From positions 1 to 44,214 of the forward strand of contig CAWVUS010000011.1 in the NCBI GenBank assembly GCA_963933195.1: a stretch of DNA of 44,214 nucleotides, in the 5' to 3' direction. Origin of the DNA: UBA8437 sp963933195 (lineage in GTDB: Bacteria; Planctomycetota; Planctomycetia; Planctomycetales; Planctomycetaceae). Each line of letters opens with the position of its first letter. The first letter of the stretch is position 1. Both the position numbers and the translations under genes were made by a program. Positions 43,227 through 44,214 of this stretch are shown here, piece by piece. The notes under the pieces were generated by a model. It did no database searches, was not told the DNA's origin, and saw nothing but the letters and a program-made list of their open reading frames with translations.

Positions 43227-44214
43227 ATGGCCCGTGAAATGAATCGCCTGACGCTGGTCCTGATCTTTTTAATCGCCTCGTCCACTGCGGTGGCCCAGAA
43301 GCCGAAACCAATCGAATTCAACGGCCACACCAATAGTGTTTCCCAGGTGGCGTTTGCGCCGGGAGGAAAGCAACTGGCCAGTGGTAGCTGGGATGAGACT
43401 GTCCGGCTGTGGGATCCCGCGGGCGGCCCGCCCCGCCAGACCCTGACCGAGCACACCGACTGGGTGCTGGCCGTCCAGTTCACCGCCGATGGCAAGTTGT
43501 TGTTGACTGCCAGCCAGAGGAGCGTGAAGGCCTGGGATCCAGCGAGTGGTCAACTGGTGGAGTCCTGGGACGGGCTGCTTGGCCAACGAATCAGCATGGT
43601 GACGATCTCTCGCGACGGTCGACAATTGGCCTGTGGTTTGCGTGATGGGGGAGTGCAGTTGCACCGCCTGGACAAGGCCAAGGATGGAAAACTGACGTCG
43701 CCGCGGCAGTGGGTCGGACACAAGAGTTGGATCGATACACTGGTGTTTGATCACGGTGGAACCCGACTGGCAACAGGTTGCCGGACCGGTGAGATCACGA
43801 TCTGGGACACCGGGACGACCAAACCGGTCTCGAAGCCGGCCGGACATGGTGGTCAACATGTCTCGGCCCTGGTCTTCTCGCCCAAAGGGAACCGGCTGGC
43901 CTCAGGAGGCTTCGACACCGCGGTGAGGATCTGGTCGGTTGATGACGGGAAACCGCAGGGAGTCTTGAAGGGACACAGGGGTTTGATTCAGTCCTTGTGC
44001 TACACCCCCGATGGGCTCCTGTTGGCTTCCGGAGAACGCCATGGACCGATCAAGCTCTGGTCGACCGTCGACGGATCGCTGAAGACCACCCTGCCGGGAC
44101 ACTCCGGTGGCCGACTGGGCTTTAGCGTTCACTCGCTCGATTTTTCGAGTGATGGGAAACGCCTGGCATCGGCCGGACGAGACAAGAAAGTCCGGGTGTG
44201 GCAGGTGCCCGAGT
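43227..44214 (+). CDS. Exported WD40-repeat protein, 3' partial
   Basis: The frame opens at ATG 43227 and runs off the right edge; ATG 43239 is an alternative start. A signal peptide (NRLTLVLIFLIASSTAVAQ) precedes WD40 blades with GH...D...W-D/S endings: GHTNSVSQVAFAPGGKQLASGSWDETVRLWD, GHKSWIDTLVFDHGG, GGFDTAVRIWSVDDG, GHRGLIQSLCYTPDG and SAGRDKKVRVWQ. Such repeats form a protein-binding propeller. Planctomycete WD40 proteins often have further domains C-terminal to the propeller, which would lie beyond the window. It is divergent from the DUF1501 gene, 94 bp apart. Confidence 0.88.
   Translation, partial: MAREMNRLTLVLIFLIASSTAVAQKPKPIEFNGHTNSVSQVAFAPGGKQLASGSWDETVRLWDPAGGPPRQTLTEHTDWVLAVQFTADGKLLLTASQRSVKAWDPASGQLVESWDGLLGQRISMVTISRDGRQLACGLRDGGVQLHRLDKAKDGKLTSPRQWVGHKSWIDTLVFDHGGTRLATGCRTGEITIWDTGTTKPVSKPAGHGGQHVSALVFSPKGNRLASGGFDTAVRIWSVDDGKPQGVLKGHRGLIQSLCYTPDGLLLASGERHGPIKLWSTVDGSLKTTLPGHSGGRLGFSVHSLDFSSDGKRLASAGRDKKVRVWQVPE

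Overview
The window reads as a chromosomal segment from a member of the Planctomycetota, probably class Planctomycetia. The basis is family content: three DUF1501 proteins, a large DUF1549/DUF1553 (PSCyt/PSD1) cytochrome-like protein, a double DUF1080 protein, a WRGP-type PQQ-propeller protein, an M16 protease, and a long TPR protein beside ExbB/ExbD and a squalene-cyclase-like toroid protein. DNA is GC-rich, with gene-dense runs on both strands. No rRNA, tRNA, CRISPR, phage or insertion-sequence signal was found. The window cuts a gene at each end.

Layout. 1-3.2 kb: two Gly/Met-rich, membrane-anchored proteins of unknown role. 3.3-13.9 kb: mainly housekeeping and cell-envelope genes, with FolC, an Rdx/SelW-like redox protein, DUF1080, M16 peptidase, PQQ propeller, rhomboid, a DRG/TGS-type GTPase, and an unknown two-part protein. 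14.2-22.6 kb: a four-gene unit of periplasmic TPR protein, ExbB/TolQ-like and ExbD/TolR-like proton channel proteins, and a 1283-residue membrane protein joining a TolB-like PD40 propeller to a C-terminal alpha/alpha toroid. I read it as a rearranged Tol/Ton-like energised envelope machine. 22.6-23.0 kb: a small ArsC/thioredoxin-fold gene with an in-frame TGA exactly where its redox motif needs Cys, followed at once by a hairpin. It is best explained as a selenoprotein (UxxC) that standard gene calling would truncate to 69 residues or miss. 23.1-30.9 kb: SDR, class IV aminotransferase, aldo/keto reductase, DUF1501, serine hydrolase, SpoU-type RNA methyltransferase and a phosphotriesterase-like hydrolase. 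31.0-35.6 kb: the typical planctomycete PSD1-DUF1501 pair. 35.7-41.7 kb: a divergent pair of units, a ThDP-dependent 2-oxoacid decarboxylase-like enzyme facing a complete aorABCD-type tungsten/molybdenum aldehyde oxidoreductase operon. The end holds another DUF1501 protein and a truncated WD40 protein.

Most interesting: (1) the putative selenoprotein and its SECIS-like hairpin at 22625-22975; (2) the ThDP enzyme plus AOR arrangement, which suggests 2-oxoacid to aldehyde to carboxylic acid, with structured RNA between aorA and aorB; (3) the Tol/Ton-like unit with a fused propeller-toroid protein. All assignments come from reading the sequence; no database search was run.
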